DNA of 7,242 bases from Candidatus Poseidoniaceae archaeon. Its GTDB lineage: Archaea > Thermoplasmatota > Poseidoniia > Poseidoniales > Poseidoniaceae. This document shows, one piece after another, positions 6,688 to 7,242 of the stretch; positions within the stretch are counted from its first letter, which is position 1, and every line of letters starts with the position of its first letter. The position numbers and the translations under genes are program-made. The DNA lies in the NCBI GenBank assembly GCA_013329295.1, contig DUKP01000221.1, positions 1 to 7,242 on the forward strand, given 5' to 3'. The notes under the pieces were generated by a model. It was not told where the DNA came from. It saw only the letters and a program-made list of their open reading frames with translations, and ran no database searches.

Positions 6688-6992
6688 TAGTGTAATTCAT
6701 CTAATTTGTTCATGGCGTCTTCCAATTCTTCCAATAGGCTTCTAACCCTCTCCATAAGCGCTTTTCTCTCCCTGCTAGATCGTGCCTCAGGCAACCATTC
6801 CAACAGTCTCCTAACATCCTTGGCATCTCGTTCGACAGTCCATTGAAGAACCGATTCCATCACCGGGTCTTCAGTCGGTAAAAACCTCTCAGCCATAGAG
6901 ATGCTATCTATTCCAAGTGCATCAATTATCCTGTTGTAGGAGTTTGTTTCTGATTCTTTCAAACAATTCCCCGCCACCCGGCGCTGAAACAA
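6687..6992 (-). CDS. Small charged protein with a C-terminal helix, or the frameshifted end of the preceding gene
   Basis: I do not recognise this product. The open frame allows up to 101 residues from a TTG at 6992; the first ATG is at 6896 and would give 69. No ribosome binding site marks either start. The C-terminal third (ARSSRERKALMERVRSLLEE and following) is a strongly charged heptad-like helix, likely coiled coil. Its stop overlaps the ATG of the MobA-like gene (TAATG), so the two are probably translated in sequence. The first 71 bases overlap the preceding gene in another frame, and the 23 residues encoded there look less natural than the rest. The real product may therefore be a continuation of that preceding gene after a one-base shift, making this entry a C-terminal fragment instead of a separate gene. 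Confidence 0.55.
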   Translation of the reverse strand: MFQRRVAGNCLKESETNSYNRIIDALGIDSISMAERFLPTEDPVMESVLQWTVERDAKDVRRLLEWLPEARSSRERKALMERVRSLLEELEDAMNKLDELH

Positions 6993-7242
6993 TTAAATCG
7001 CGCAATTGCTCAAAATCTCCCCCTCTAACAGAAACAAATAACATTGCAACCTGGTGCCACAAAGGGCTTTGTTGAGCCATTGCTATCAACCACTCATCGT
7101 CAGGCACAGGGTGGCCACTACGACTCATTTCTTCGGCGATTTCAAGAATAATTTCCATCGGCTCTTGACTACCAAATAAATGAATAAGAGCCATCCAAGG
7201 GTCTTCACCCAATTCTTCTTTTGATAAATTAGATAATAATAG
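6922..7242 (-). CDS. Uncharacterised acidic helical protein (5' end outside the window)
   Basis: The frame is open from the right-hand window edge to a TGA at 6924-6922 and gives 106 visible residues, so the true start probably lies beyond 7242. A TTG at 7212 is a possible internal start but has no clear binding site. The visible part is acidic and helix-rich: EEMSRSGHPVPDDEWLIAMA, then QQSPLWHQVAMLFVSVRGGD, then GGGELFERIRNKLLQQ just before the stop. No catalytic motif, membrane segment or known domain is recognised. The helical pairs loosely resemble helical-repeat proteins, but this is weak. It overlaps the next minus-strand frame by 71 bases, and removing a single base near 6930-6931 would fuse the two into one continuous protein. 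Confidence 0.6.
   Translation of the reverse strand, partial: LLLSNLSKEELGEDPWMALIHLFGSQEPMEIILEIAEEMSRSGHPVPDDEWLIAMAQQSPLWHQVAMLFVSVRGGDFEQLRDLIVSAPGGGELFERIRNKLLQQDN

Overview
The window looks like chromosomal DNA of a mesophilic archaeon of moderate GC content (low forties per cent, judged by eye). A group II chaperonin (thermosome-type) gene points to Archaea. Next to it are bacterial-type, folate-dependent purine enzymes (PurH and PurN). Many archaea replace PurH with PurP/PurO, so the mix fits uncultivated marine Euryarchaeota such as Marine Group II (Poseidoniales). That placement is inference and no marker here proves it.

Layout. Positions 1-2175 (+) hold the acidic, alanine-rich C-terminus of an upstream protein, followed with almost no gap by a 679-residue soluble protein that I do not recognise. 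A strong ribosome binding site overlaps the upstream stop codon, so the two genes look co-transcribed and translationally linked. Positions 2211-3824 (+) encode a divergent thermosome-like subunit. It keeps the three catalytic aspartates but has unusual nucleotide-binding loops and no GGM-type tail. Positions 3881-6206 (+) carry purH and purN, which supply step 3 and the last two steps of IMP synthesis and both use 10-formyl-THF. On the minus strand, 7242-6166 carries a small operon running toward purN. It has one or two short uncharacterised frames, possibly a single gene broken by a one-base frameshift, followed by a MobA-like nucleotidyltransferase through a TAATG overlap. The MobA-like gene overlaps the end of purN tail to tail by 41 bp.

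Most of the window is housekeeping metabolism and protein folding. I see no mobile element, CRISPR array, tRNA or rRNA, and no obvious defence system. The items most worth following up are the unknown 679-residue protein with its acidic-tailed neighbour, the atypical chaperonin, the start region of purH, and the apparent frameshift at 6922-6992. No stretch above 300 bases lacks a gene; the longest gap is 56 bases.
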